Source: Serilophus lunatus (taxonomy: Eukaryota; Chordata; Aves; Passeriformes; Eurylaimidae). Taken from it: DNA of 64,000 nt. The notes beneath the pieces were generated by a model, which was not told where the DNA came from, ran no database searches, and saw nothing but the letters and a program-made list of their open reading frames with translations. The translations under genes were made by a program, and so were the position numbers. Positions 27,801 through 41,100 of the stretch are shown one piece after another (the first letter of the stretch is position 1; each line of letters starts with the position of its first letter). The stretch spans positions 659,140-723,139 of the forward strand of contig VXBA01002149.1 in assembly GCA_013399895.1 (NCBI GenBank). The letters run 5' to 3'.

Positions 27801-30800
27801 CAACTGTGCCTTGTTTAATCTCACAGTTCATAACAGAATGTATCATTGAGCATTATTACTTCAAAGCACAGTGCTTCTAATGAACTTCTTTATTCTCTCA
27901 GAGGATGAAGTGTTTTCTCAATAACAAATGAAATCTTCCTAACAGATGTGTATGCTAATTATAACAGGTTTTTTTAAACCAGACAACCACCATCTACAGC
28001 AGAGGCTTCAGCTGACTGAGCAAGCCATCTGCAAGTGTGCAGAATCAATCACAGCAAACAGAAGAGGAAGAATGGTGGACAGTAGATGCTGGAATATCAG
28101 TCCTATCAGCATGGCTGCTTAGATGACATTAATGCTCTTAGCAAAAGAAGAGACAAAGTTTATAGGAGGTATCTATATATGACACCTGGAACAGATTCAT
28201 CCTTCAAATCTTACAATAAATTTAAGATCTATTCATATCAAAATATAAAAGAAGAGACGAAGTAGAATCATAGAAAAACTACAACACAGAAAGAAGTCAG
28301 TTCTAGAGAAGAAGGTTTGCCATTAAGGTAACAATATTAAAGGGACAAGAAAATAAAATTTCATAATGTATCACCTGGCAAAATGTGACGACAGCAACAT
28401 ATGTATTCTAGAGTCAGATAGATTAACAGATACAGTCAGCAGAGAAGAAGAAAAGGAAAGGTCAGAACAAAATAAGCAAGGTACAGCTGAAACATCCCTT
28501 GCAGTAGGAAAAATTCATCAATCTCTCCCTGTACAGAGACTTTGTTTTAAAGTCCAGGTTAACAAGTCATGCTGTATTTTATCCTACCTTGAATGCACTT
28601 ACTGGTTTCCACTATCCAGCCACCTATCCTAATAAAAGGCTAAAAAAATGAACTCTTATATAAAAAACCTACCTCTGTTATATTTGGCATAAATTTTCCA
28701 GTAATTCCAGAAGATCTAAGATGAGGACTGAAAGGCTGACAAATGTAAAGTATGATATTTATATCTTGTTACTTTATAAAACTACTTTCAAAAAAGAACC
28801 CAAAACCCACATTTTTTTAAAAGAGGCTTTCCCCTGTAAGGACAGTCAAGAAAAAAAAGGTATATTTAATTATTTGCTCTGAGTGTGTTCTGATGTTAGT
28901 TAAAGCAGTGCAGCTGTTCTTTGTTCCTGCTAATTAGACTGTTTCTGGTTTTTCAATCTAGTTGTGCTCTGTTCATCCAGATCACACAGGTCAGTCTATC
29001 TGGAAAAGACAGAAATATATCTGTTGCAAGGTTTTTGTATAAATCAATACTGGAGGATTAGCTGAATCACCTTTAGAAAGAATGTCAATAAGTCTGTATT
29101 TCCATATCTGGTTTAGCAGTAACAAAAACTTTCAAGTAATAGAAATTGCTGAGATTGGATTAAAAATCCTGATTACAATGTACAAAAGCTTCCTTTCCAT
29201 CTTCTAATGGTGTGGCAGTGTCACTAAGTTTTTGGGTTTGGGTTTTTTTTTTCTGTAATGATGAATCTTATTGAATAAAACTTCTCTGTAAAATCCCACT
29301 GGGATAAAGCAGATCTCTGTACCTGAGATTTGTTGGGCTGATCAGTGCAGAATGACATTTCTGTGCATACGTGCACTTCAAAGATTGGAATAGTACACCA
29401 CAAAATTACTCTTAAGTGCCATCCGGTAGCAGAATAATGTGCTATGCAAAGACTTTGTGCAAGCCGCCGCCTTTTTCTAGGGAGGAATTACTTCAAAAGT
29501 GGATTCGTTTCTTGTTTATTTGCAAAATAGTATATTTCATTCACCCACAAAAAACAAAAATTATTTTAGAAATTTCCCACGTATGTTGTATAATACTGTG
29601 CGGCATATGTAGACTCATTTTTGTTAAATATGTCATGTGACCATTCAGAATTAGTTTACAAAACTCTACAAATCCATAAAAAACCCTACTTAACCCGAAA
29701 CATTATGCAATTTTCAGATAATGTATGTGACAAGAGAGATAACTATTGAGCCTAGACTGCTGAGTAACAAACCTGAGAAGTGGCATAAGCAGGATACCCT
29801 AAGAAGACCAAAAAAACCCAATTTCTTATTTTTGGCAAATGGAACATTTGGACCTCAGAAGTTCTTGTGTTAACAATCAGACTGCACCAGGATGCATGCC
29901 TTCAAAGGAAGAAAAATGTGGTTGGAAAGGACTAAAGTTTGTCTGTGTACTACTGGATGATTAAGTTTAACATCTTATAAACCCCTAGAAAATTCATAGA
30001 GATACCATCCTTCCCTTATGGTGGGAGCAGGGGGTATCTGATGACCACAAAATAAACCTGTCATATTCTAACTTTGCGTCTCTGTCCTCCTTAGCCAAAA
30101 AAAAACCCAAAAAAAACAACCAAACAAAAACGGTCCAAAGTTGTATCGAAGATTTTTTAAAAAGTCTGTGTTCTGCAACCTCTTCTCTTCAGGTTGCAGT
30201 GACTATTGTAGCTTTAAGTGTAAGCAGTAATCCCCATTTGCAAGTAGATGGCACATTATCACAGCGTATTTATAAACAAGATACTCTTGAAACATATGTC
30301 TCAGTCACACAGTAAGACATCTGAGATCATTCCTTACTGCAAATTAAATATAGCTTAGTTTTATATAAGCTACAGTTTATACTTCAAAGATTTTAACAGT
30401 GCTAGCAGTTACTAGTAGAGTAGATATGCTTAGCATACTTAGTATGCCAAGTGCTACTGCGCATCTCTTACTGAGAATTTTACAAATGACACAATTTAAA
30501 CATAAAGCTGAAGTAAATGGACTCTGTATCCTTTCACACTTTAAAGTAAAATCAAGGTTAGTTTTCTTTAAATCAGAATATTCAAGAATGCATAGTCAAA
30601 GGGTTTATTTCCTATCCCATTACTTGAAGATTCAAAATACTGCTGCTGCATCTCAGTAACCTGCATTCTGTTTTCATTTTCACTAAGATTTTCCAAACTG
30701 GACACCTATTGATGTTTGCAAGACCAATTGCAAAGTTGTTTTATCAACTATTTGAAACAAAGGAAAGCAAACGTAAGGAGAAAATGCACTAAAAATACAA

Positions 30801-30816
30801 AGAGCTGGTATTATTT

Positions 30817-31040
30817 ATAGAATAGAAACATAGAATTTTTAGAGTTGTTAAAAAGCTTTAAGATTCCTGAGTCCAACCATAGCTTACCACTGCCAAATGT
30901 GCCAGATATAATAAAGCAAAACCACCATAAATGTCAAAAATGGAGTCAAGGGACAGTTAAGTACAAGAGTGAATGTTTCTACCTTTGCAGCTTTCTTACA
31001 GCCTTCCTGAGTAGGAATATTCTTCAGTACGGTATCTTTT
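30817..31040 (-). mobile_element. Old, diverged CR1 LINE 3' end, minus strand
   Basis: The plus strand has TATAGAATAGAAACATAGAA followed by a diverged block ending GAGTCCAACCATAG, then AAATGTCAAAAATGGAGTC, matching the order of the reverse-complemented CR1 3' region (ATAGAATCATAGAAT, GAGTCCAACC, CCAGGGATGGTGACTCC). The 3' terminus is near 30817. Divergence is clearly higher than in the other CR1 copies here. The far boundary near 31040 is approximate. Confidence 0.65.
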
Positions 31041-31770
31041 AAACTTGGACTTAAATTGATCCTTGTGGATTTAGTTTATCTGATGTTGCATTAGCTAATC
31101 ACATAAAGACAAAAGTCTATTTATCGTAGTAAAAAAAAAAATTACAATTTGCACTTTTTTTCTCCTCAAAAAAGGCTTTCATAAGCCACCCAAAGTAATC
31201 AGGATTAGTCTATCATTTGTCAGCCATAATGTACACAGTCCCAGTGGAAGAGTTTGGACTACTTCCTATTTCAACTTTTCCCTTTAACGAGGGTTTTCAA
31301 TGTAATATTAATGAAGGTGTAGGAAATAATTTCCTAGATGGGCACCAACTAAGCCATTGGAAGACCTTCACTGTACATCATTTCACAATTCCAAGATTGT
31401 GTGCATTAAAAATTAAAACATCTATGCCACAGACCACATAGAGTATCATTTGACACTCTCAGATCTAATGTCTCAGATCTTAATTTAAATATTCTTCTGG
31501 ATCTAGGATATGCTATGCTAAAGCAAATTCTAGATCCAAATTTATATAGGTACTCATCTATGATCTCATGAAAACACTGTACAATCAATATATCAGAAAC
31601 TTCTAATTAAGACAGAAAGTGCTAAGACAATCCCCTAAATTGACATAGAGCACTTCAGTCACTGCACGGCAAGGCCAGTATTCAGTTTGTGGTTTCCTGC
31701 ATTCCACATAATTTGTTTCCACATTATACCTTTTATGACCTTGTAGTTCAATATTTAATGATATTCTTTT
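31041..31770. other. Non-coding DNA, nothing recognisable
   Basis: Unique AT-rich sequence between the old CR1 and the minus-strand LTR. No repeats beyond an A-run near 31131-31140 and no supported coding frame. Confidence 0.55.
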
Positions 31771-32105
31771 TGTGGTTTACCCTCAGCCAGCATCCAAGCC
31801 CCACACACAGCCACTCACTCATTCCCCCGTCAGCAGAATCAGTGAGAGAATTGGAAGGGTCAAAGGTGAAAGATAAAAGTCAAGGGTTGAGATAAAGACA
31901 GTTTAATAGGCAAAGCAAAACTATGCACACAAACAAAGCAAGAAATTAATTCACTACTGGCCATGGGCAGGCAGGTGTTCAGTCATCCCCAGAAGAGCAA
32001 TCCCTATCACATGCAGTGGTTACTTGGGAAAACAAACACCATCACTCGAAGTGTCCCCCCACTTGTTCTTTCTTTCCCCTGCTTTACATACTGAGCATGA
32101 CATCA
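31771..32105 (-). mobile_element. Avian ERV LTR, minus strand, U3 side decayed
   Basis: Read on the minus strand, it contains a CRE-like TGATGTCA, a degenerate TATA (TATGTAAAGC), a GGGGACACTTCGAGTGATGG block, CCCAAGTAACC, a GCCAGTAGTGAATTAAT block, the poly(A) signal ATTAAA, CTTTATCTCAACCC and the terminus GGGTAAACCACA. This is the canonical order of the avian LTR type whose end is GTTAAACCACGACA, and it is related to the LTR at 2634-3173. The 3' terminus is sharp at 31771. The upstream (right-hand) boundary is not, with only weak resemblance beyond 32105, perhaps to about 32200. I could not find a target-site duplication. Poly(A) signal and CCCAACCC blocks are better preserved here than in the 2634 copy. 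No retroviral genes adjoin it. Confidence 0.85.
31902..31907 (-). promoter_or_regulatory. LTR poly(A) signal ATTAAA
   Basis: TTTAAT on the plus strand reads ATTAAA on the minus strand within CCTATTAAACTG, the normal location of the poly(A) signal in this LTR type. It could still terminate leftward transcripts, but that is inference. Confidence 0.55.
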
Positions 32106-35100
32106 TCTGTCATACATATACCTAAGTATCAAAAACTGGGTATAAATTTACAACTGTGTTTTCTTCCTCCTAAGTTTATTATTTCCTTTTGGGTTCTAGA
32201 CATAATATCAAAAAAAGATCAATTATATTCCACTAATAACATAATTCTGCTTAGCTGATATGTACATTTATTTCCTGTTCAATGTCTTAAACTTCTAGAT
32301 ATTTGCTTTGCCATGGCTTTGGGCTACCTTTGCACCTGTTATATTATTTTTCCGTAAGTTCTTGCACAGCCTAACTTCAGCAAATTTCTTTCTTTTGTTA
32401 ACCTAAGCAGACAAAGCTACAAATTTTCCATTGTGAAACAATTTCCATGATACCAAGAGCACAATATGTTTATTCCTGAATTCCATACAATTTTTTTATA
32501 AATCCATATTAAAATTTGGAAAAAAGATGTAGTTTTCTATCCCTGTATCTATATACAGAAGTAAGATCCCTTCCCTCCTTTTATTTTCTCTACCTCTATG
32601 TATTAGGTCTTTTTGCCACTAGAGCATACAGAGGGACTCAGAGTTGTTTGCTCCTTTTGAATTCATAGATCCTTTCAGAATCACAGTTTCAGAGTGCTTC
32701 ATGCCTAGACAGATAACATAGCATTTCAAGCAGCAAAATCAAGTCTCTGAATGGGATCTGGATCAAAAGCTCCGGACTGGTGTTTGTAAAAACAAATAGA
32801 GTATAACAGAAGAATTCACATAAATAATTGCCTCTCCTCTCTAAAAAAGTTTTCTGTGCCTTCCATTGTCCTGCCATCACTGTTTTTATGTGTTTTCTTT
32901 GTTCCTATTAAAGATAGTTTCACTAAAAAAGAGTGGATACAATTAGAATGTTGACAAAGAGGGGATGCTTGCCTTTTTATTGCAATATGTGGTGAAGAAC
33001 ACTGCAGTCTCAGACAGTGTTAACAGAAAATAAGATTGGGCTATAGTTTTCTAAATGCCCTTGCCCACTCCAATAAACACATAACTGCTTTAGCAGTTGG
33101 TACATAATAAATAATTTCCTTCTTCTACAAATAAGCAACTGGAAAACTTGAGTAACATATTCGGCAAGTTACTTGATGATCATACATGATGCTTGATGAA
33201 AGATCAAACACCACACTGCTGTACACCCGTGAACAATTAGCTACGCTACAAAATCCTAAAACTTTGCACCATAAACATTTGTATGTTTTTGCGGGTCAGA
33301 ATCCACACCACACAAATAAGATGTCATGCCTTCACCTGGCTATTTGTACAGAATTATTGAGAAAGTAAAGACCATTTCTTTCTATTGTGCCAGAACAGAT
33401 TTCTTTTAACCTAACTCACTTTTAGTGGATATGCATGTATTCTGGAATGGGGTAGTTCAGCAGTTTCCCTTGGGCTCTTTTTTTATTACCTATCTGTTCT
33501 TAAAAGTTTAAGATACAAATAAGCATCCCAATGCAGTTATTCTGCATATGATAGAAGACAGCATCATAGGACAGATATTTGATATTTCCACTTGGAAATT
33601 TCACTGTAAAATTCTTTCAGTAAATCAGTTTTATTACAAAGTAAAGTGACACACACTACTGGTTTATTGCCTACAGCACTGATGATTAAAAAGGTTCTTC
33701 TTCCTGCTTCTACCTTAATCTGTAGAACAGAGAAGTATAACTTCTTCATATATCAGTTTAATCTGTCTTTAGAAGGATGGCAGTGATGCTTATCACCTTT
33801 GCTCTTTCAGAGCTGTTACTGAAGACACATTTGCGGGAACCTGAAGCGTTACTACACCCTAATGGGATTCTGGCAGTTGCACAATGATACTCTATAATTT
33901 CAGAAATCCCTCTGGCTTGCACAAAAAGATTCCTGTGTTCAAAAGTGACACTAAAAACACAGCCAAAGCTGAAAACAGGATTTATCAAGTTTATAGACAG
34001 GATTTGGTGCGCTCCTTACTTTTAGAGAACGTCTCAATGGTGTGCTTCAGTTCCTAGTGAATCAGGATCGTTGTTAGTATATATTCCAAAGGATAAAGAA
34101 AAGAGACAAGAGAATTTTTACATCCCTTGTTACTTCTGCCTTTTTTTTGTGTGTATGTGTGTGTGTTGACATACACTAAAACTTCGTTACTACTCCTTAC
34201 TACTTGGCTGAAGTATGTGTTTGTTTGATCCTTGTCATCTCTTCCAATATTTAATAGGTTCTGTTTCCATCCCTGAGCAAAATCTCCTGACTTCATTTGA
34301 AATGGTAGACTAGTCACAGCTCCTTCATTCAGGAAATAATAAGTATTTGGAGCAGTGAAGTTGAACAAGGTCAATTCTGCTAGAGTTGGAAATAGAGCTT
34401 AGATTCACATAATGGCAAATGTTTTATTCTGTCAATTTTTCTATCTAGTTCCTAGAATGTACATCATTCTCTGTTTGGGATGAATAAAATAGAGCTATTC
34501 CACTGATACCACTTCAGAAAGACAATAAAATAGGGAACAAAAAAATGGACACAGTGGTCCAGATTCCTGATAGTATTGGATGGTTAACACACAACCAAAA
34601 ACAACACAAGTGCCAGAAGACTCCTAAATACATGGTTTAAGGGGGATTTAGACTAAAATTTTTTATAGTCTCATTTTTACACTATGTAACTTTCTTTACC
34701 GGAAAAAAGAAGGCAAAATCCAAAAATCCCTGTTTATATTAGAAAGAATATATGCAACCCAGAAGATCAAATACTGTGGTTATCCCTAGTGATCAGTAAG
34801 CAGTCAGAAATGGAGCATTTTATTTCATGGAATAACTGTACAAAACAGTTATTATTAACAGTTTGAATTCTGAAAATCCCAAATGCATGTTTTACGATTG
34901 TTTACAGTCTTGTAACTTAGGAATCTAAAATTTCTAGAAAATGAATCCAGTTTAAAAACAACCACAATTAAGCTATCAAAACAACAAATCCAAAACTTTC
35001 TTACACAAAGAAAAATTCTACACTGGAAGCTGTAACCACAATTACAGTTGATAATAGGTAATACATGCAGGGTCTCATTATTAGGGATTAATAAATACAC

Positions 35101-38100
35101 CTGTGTTGAAGAACTCATTAGTCAGCAATGACAGTGAAGGAGAAAAATTTGGCTGCAATAACCAACCACAGCCTGAACTGAACCAGATGGAAGATGTTTA
35201 ATCTGAACACAGGCTGTTTTGACAAGGTGTTTTCAGTAAAGAGCTAAGGTATTAATGGTGTATAGTGCAAGGTGTGGGCTTAAGCACATCTGTGTAAAAT
35301 TCTGGCTACCCTTATTCAAAACAGACGAAATCTAAATAAAAGTGGCACTCAAAAACTCATTAAAACTTATTACTTTAAACCAAAGGAATTGAAATTCTAT
35401 ACAGAATTGTCTACAGAAAGAGCTTGGGAATTTGGTTGGCTGCTGTATTGTCTGTGTAAACTCACAAAGATCAGACACCAATAAGGAAACTTTTAGGATA
35501 AAGCATGCAAGAAAAAAGATCCTGGTGGGTCTTAACACCTAAATCAGAAACCAGTAAAGTGCTAGTCATCTTCAGGGAGGAAAATCTAAAGCAGAACACA
35601 TCTGCTGCCCAGGATCTTCTGGGAAAGGGGTAATTGACGAATTCCAAGAAGGAGGCAAATAATTTTATGAAAGAGATTACATAATGAGATAATCTACTGT
35701 CAAAGGTTGCATTCCTACCTGAGATCCCTTGCAGACTTACATTTGAAGAAAGGATGGTCTTGTGACTATTGCACTCACCACAGAGCAATTTTATCCCAAA
35801 CTTTGTGTATAACCTTGCTCAACTCAGAACACAAAGAACCTTATTTCCAAAACTTCTGAACAGTTACCACTGAACATGTTGCTATAGAAAGAGGATCAGG
35901 TGGTGCTCTAAAATTTCTCAGGTTGCATAAGCATAGATGAAAAAGTGAGAAATTTTCTATCTCTGCTTTAAGTCCTTAACCTGTACTGCAGAAATAATAC
36001 CATTGTTTCAGAGATGTGTTGTAAAGCATCACTGTGTTAGCTATCATGGTGATTAATTCAAATTGAAAATGCTGGTTTTTAGCAGTGACAAAAAAGAAAA
36101 CTTTTAATCAATTATTGTTCAGCAGGAAAGAAAACTCAGAGCAAAACTCAGCCAAATGAGATTCCAAGTGTCCTGACACAACTTTATATGAAATGGTATG
36201 CCAAGACCCTCCCAGAACAAAACAAACTTTGACCTGACTGTCTGGTAATTTAATCACTCAAGCACATACTTAAGAGAATAACTTCCTTGAAAAATGACTT
36301 TTTTCCTTTAAGTCTCTGTGAAAAGGGAAATAAACAATTAAGATTGCTATCTTAACTTCCCCATTGAGAATTAAATTAGTAAATATTTAGTAGAAGTTTC
36401 AGAGAAAAATACAGCACAAAGACAGTACTCATTTGCCTGTTTTCCATCTTGTGTATGTGAACAACCAGGCCTTGGTATGCCCTTTGTGAGGCTGTGCACG
36501 GTAGCACAAGTGCATGGACCCTGGCTTACCAAGGTTTAAAGAAACAAGTTTTATTTTCAATGGTTATGCCTTCTTCTGCTTCAGATGCAGCATTCATTTG
36601 TTTTCTGACTTGCAAGAGGATTGCATAAGGAAGGAAAATAAAAACACTAGGAAAAAAAAAATCATACTGGGATGTTTCTCAGTCATATGAAGTGGATGCA
36701 ACTGCTTTTACACTTCTCCCTAAGTGAGGGAGTTTTAAAGCAGTACTTTTTACTATAACTTGGTAATACTCAAGGAGCTTGGATTCTTAAAAGGACTCCA
36801 AGCAATTACAATGGCACTTTATGACTGCTCTGGAAGAAGGAAAAATTAACCACGTATTTTCTAGTTTTTTTACCTGCTATTTTCTGCACTTACTTTTGAT
36901 TTTTTACATAGTGCAATATTAGCTAATAAAGAATATAATAATAAGAAAGAATGTGATAATATTTTTTTGTAAAAAAGTCTCAACTATGGAAATACAGACA
37001 AAATAAAAGGTCTACTGTATTGAGTTCTATGTACTGTAAATCAGGAGAAAATAATTAAAAGAGATGTGATTAGCTAAAGGAATCATCTTTTTGTTTTGCT
37101 CATGAAAGCAATTAAATAACTTGAAGAATAACTGAACATAAAAGCTAGAATGACTAAAAATTTTTAGTTAGTTCAAATCATGTTATATATTAATATAAGA
37201 AAAATATGAGTTTGTAATCTTTTAAATTATGCCTTTTTTAACCTCTTGGTTTAGCCTCTTGGATTTTCCACAGAACTCTGACTCTGTGATCTGTTTTTCT
37301 TTTTTTATCTTACTGTTATAACTTTCACAGAGGGCTTCATCTATGACTCCAAAAGAAAAGTGGACCATACCCTAATTTTTCAAAGGAAAATAGGATCATA
37401 GGTCTCACATCACAGAGCAGGCCAGTGGGATTGCTAAACATAGAATCTACATTCTCTAACCAGAGACTACTTCTCCACATGGACTCCTAAAACACAATAC
37501 AGTAGGGAAATTCCTGCAAACACAACTGCAAGGAAAAGAATTCGAGATCCTCTCACTGAAAGGGAATGCAAAACTCATTCAGCAAGAGTTTAGCAGGTAA
37601 AGCAGTAAGAGTCTTCAGACAAAGCTGACAGCAAATTAGAACAGAAGCAGACAGGAATACATGACACACTGGTTGTCTTTGATTTCATAGTGAAACCCGT
37701 CTCAATAAGAAGTCCCTTGTCTTTGGTTATTATGGATCTTTTGCAACTGCAGATAGGAAAATGAGAGGAGGTTGGGAATAGCAAAGAATATGATGTTTGT
37801 TTTAATAAAAGGAATTCAGAAACACAGAGCTGAAATAGTTGCTAATATGAAGTTTAGATATGATGAAATACTAAAAAACTAAGAATATTTACAATAAATT
37901 AATAACTAAAATCAATCTCAATGACTATTTATAAAAATTATTATAAAGATTATATGAAAGAGGACAATTATCAATGTAGTACAAAGAAAATCATGCGTAA
38001 GAGTAAAAGGATTAAATAAGATAAAACTTATTTCCGTATTCATGTCAGAAAGTTTTCTACTGTTCAGCCCTCTTAGGCAGTGTAAGTCTCCCAAAGGAAG

Positions 38101-41100
38101 GAATAGATTTCCATTGCATGAGTCTTTTAGCTAGAATATTAAATTAGCTTTAAAATGGTCTTTCAAAATAACCTAGTATATATACTCCATTTTTGCTACC
38201 CCCTTAGGGTAATGACTGCTACAGTTGCATTTAGATCTTCTTGCAGAATACATCCTGCAGATACAGCAGGAACTTTTTTCTCTTCACTGGGTAAGGGTAT
38301 TAGATTACTTACAGATCTGAAGTACAGAATCTCTTACAGTGAAAGACAGCAAAATAATAGGGATGGGAAGCAAAACCAAACCGTCCATATTAAGATATTC
38401 TACCTTAGGCACAGCTTCTTGGTATGGCTGTTTCTAGATGCTGAGGTACCGTGGGTAACACCACTGGCTTTCAGCAATGGAGAGTTGTGAATAGAGCACA
38501 TCTTTCTCAGCAGTTTCCCTATGGCTTCACTTGAAGCACTCAAATTGTCAGGTGGGCTTTTAGCTGAATGCTGGGCTCTGTGTTTCTGGTTCTAATCTAT
38601 AAATAGGGGTACAGCTCCTCAAAAAGTAAACAACAAATGGAAGACAATTGATACTATCTTTAGTGTGTATTTCAGGCATTCAGATTTTAAAAATAATTTA
38701 TGCTCCATTTTCTTACTAATCATTTAATAAGTATGTTCATGTGTGGGTTTCTATCTCACCAGTCTTGTATTGAAGCACCAATGTAGCTCATCTGTTGTGG
38801 CAAGGGATAATAACCCTGCTAGAAACACTGGCCTATGGCAACTTTAAGCTCTGGATACAGGTATATTATTGAGACACAGCTGAGACACTACAGAGGAATA
38901 CTTAGTAAACAGTGTAAACACCTGTAATGGAATCAGTGGAGCAGGATGAGGGAACTATGCAGCCCAGAGTTTTAAGAAGGAATCCAGTGGATTTTGCAGT
39001 ATGAAACTTTAGCTTGGGTTAGTGGGTTTGCTATATACTTTAGTTATTTTTCTAACTCAGTGAGGTTAAAGGTTGGTAAAGCAAACTCACAAATTCACGA
39101 ACTGCAATTACTTAGAAGCAGCAAGGGTTGCTGTGGGCCATCTTTTCTAGTCTCACCCCAGTCCACTTTGGAGGATAGAATTACCTCAATTAAATGGAGT
39201 GATTTAAGGTTCTATTTGCTTCATTTCTTTGAATGCTAAGTAGCCCTTTACTGCTACAGTAGCTGCATTTTTGTGTACCCTGTGTGGCATGAACATTAAT
39301 ATCTCGTGTCATTCACCTTTGGCTACTTAGGCACAGACGGACCCAAATGAATCTAAAACTCCTTTGGAAAGCTTTCCAGTGAATTTCATGCTCATCATTA
39401 AATTAAAGGAAAAATTTATGCCCTCATACTCATGTAATGAAAGATTAATAACAACTTCACCCAGGGATTACAGATTAATTTAAATATAATTATCTATTTA
39501 AATTTTTCCTTAATTGTCATATATTCATACATCCATTGGAAGAAAAAATCATTAGAATAATTATTTTTGGTATTCCATTACTCACAAATTTTATTATTCA
39601 AGAGTCATGGGATAGCAGATTCACTTACAGAAGGCTAATTAACTAAAATGCTCCTTTTAGAAAACTGTTTCCGACTCATGGGCAGCTACCCAGAGTGGAA
39701 ATATTTACTGTAAGATTTCATTTAATTATATACTACAGTAAAGGCAGATATGGATGGCATCTTGCCATGGAAGAATATTATTCCATTACTTGTTTAGCTA
39801 ACACACTTGAAGAGAGTTATGAGTGCAACTCTATACACATTGTTTCACATTATTAACTGGTGGCGTTCTGAACCATAAATTCCTGTGTTATCCTAGGTAC
39901 TTCTAGGCACAGTACACTGTTGTTTCTGTTGCATCTTGCATTAAGTCCATCTTTAGCAGGACTCCAAGGTGTTCATAGAAAAAAATCTAATTATTAACCA
40001 ACACTTTTCCATAGCGAGAACACATATGCTTCTGTAGCTATTGCCAATACCTATTCTGATTCCCAGATGTTTTCTGTTTTGGCTACTATTAGAAGATAAA
40101 CTCAGACAGAATGGCTAAGAGGATTAGTCATGAGATATGAAAGTTTTTAATTGGAGGCTACTGGGTTCTGCCTGTCCAATGACCCACAAAACCCAAGTTT
40201 GTCACAGTTTAGACTCCAGGGGACAAGCATTCTCACTGAAAAAAAAAAAATCTTTTTAGTTTGCCTCCTTACTTGTAGGTTTTGAGATACCGTGAGTTTT
40301 AGAAGGACAAAGGGAATAAGCTAACTTCCTCAAGTACTAATTTTGTCATTTATTTTCTAAAAATGCAAAATATAGTTTTCAAAAAGATATTATAAGTATT
40401 GGCATGAACCATGTACAAGAACTGACTATAAATCTGGTTGATAATCCGTATAATCAGCTGATTAACCCTTCTGCGGGTCAAAATGTAGATCTACAAATAT
40501 AATAGTGACCATAAGTGGCGAAGAGCAGGCAGCTTCCTCCCAGACTCTTATTCCAAACAAGTCTTTCTTGATTATTTTTTACTTCCTTTCTTTTCTTTCA
40601 AAGTTAGTTATTCAAGTAAAGTTATCCATGAGAAAACAGCACAATTCTTTTGGTATATAAGAACTTGGTCATATACGGCTTAGAATCCTGGAACAGAGAA
40701 GAAAGTACATTCTTTGCTGGGCACAGGGTATACTGAAGGGGTAAAGAGTGTCTCTTTGACAAACCAGAAGGGGAAAAACAGTTTTTAAGGCAATCATTTA
40801 TATTCTGCTGTGAACAAATACTGAGCCAGTTACTGTTTATTAAAAGCTGAAACTGCAAAGCACGCCTGCTTGCACTAATAGTTGCCAAAGCTGCTTAGAG
40901 GTTAATAGGTTACTTTTGGAGAAAAGATATTTCTCCTCCTTTTGAATGAGTTTCTCTATCATATTTAGCAGCAGAAAGATAAAAGACGTAACTTTAAGGA
41001 ATATTTCTAAAATATGAGACAGATTATTAGCTTATTTAAGGTAAGAATTCTTGTGTAGCTGAGTACCTTTTCTTCCTACAGACTAACCTACATCAAACGG

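Larger units (their letters stand above)
16946..30816. other. Long non-coding stretch without recognisable genes
   Basis: Almost 14 kb of AT-rich DNA in which I recognise no exon, RNA gene or interspersed repeat. Simple-sequence features include A13 at 18026-18038, T14 at 18686-18699, a C/A-rich patch at 21741-21819 and A/C-rich sequence at 30091-30131. Frames reach 93-111 codons at 23565-23846 (minus) and 26475-26810 (plus) but show no domain motif, and in the second case frames are open on both strands, suggesting chance. Ancient diverged repeats probably exist here but cannot be named by eye. Confidence 0.5.

Noticed and set aside
28263..28320. AGAATCATAGAAA resembling the start of a reversed CR1 3' end
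   Set aside because: Only the microsatellite-like terminus matches. The following 50 bp do not follow CR1 order.
29918..29960. GGTTGGAAAGGACTAAAG resembling CR1
   Set aside because: One block of similarity with no AGAAT repeat before it and no CCAACC block after it.
32670..32720. CAGAATCACAGTTTCAGAG resembling a CR1 3' terminus
   Set aside because: The adjoining sequence does not continue into CR1 in either direction.
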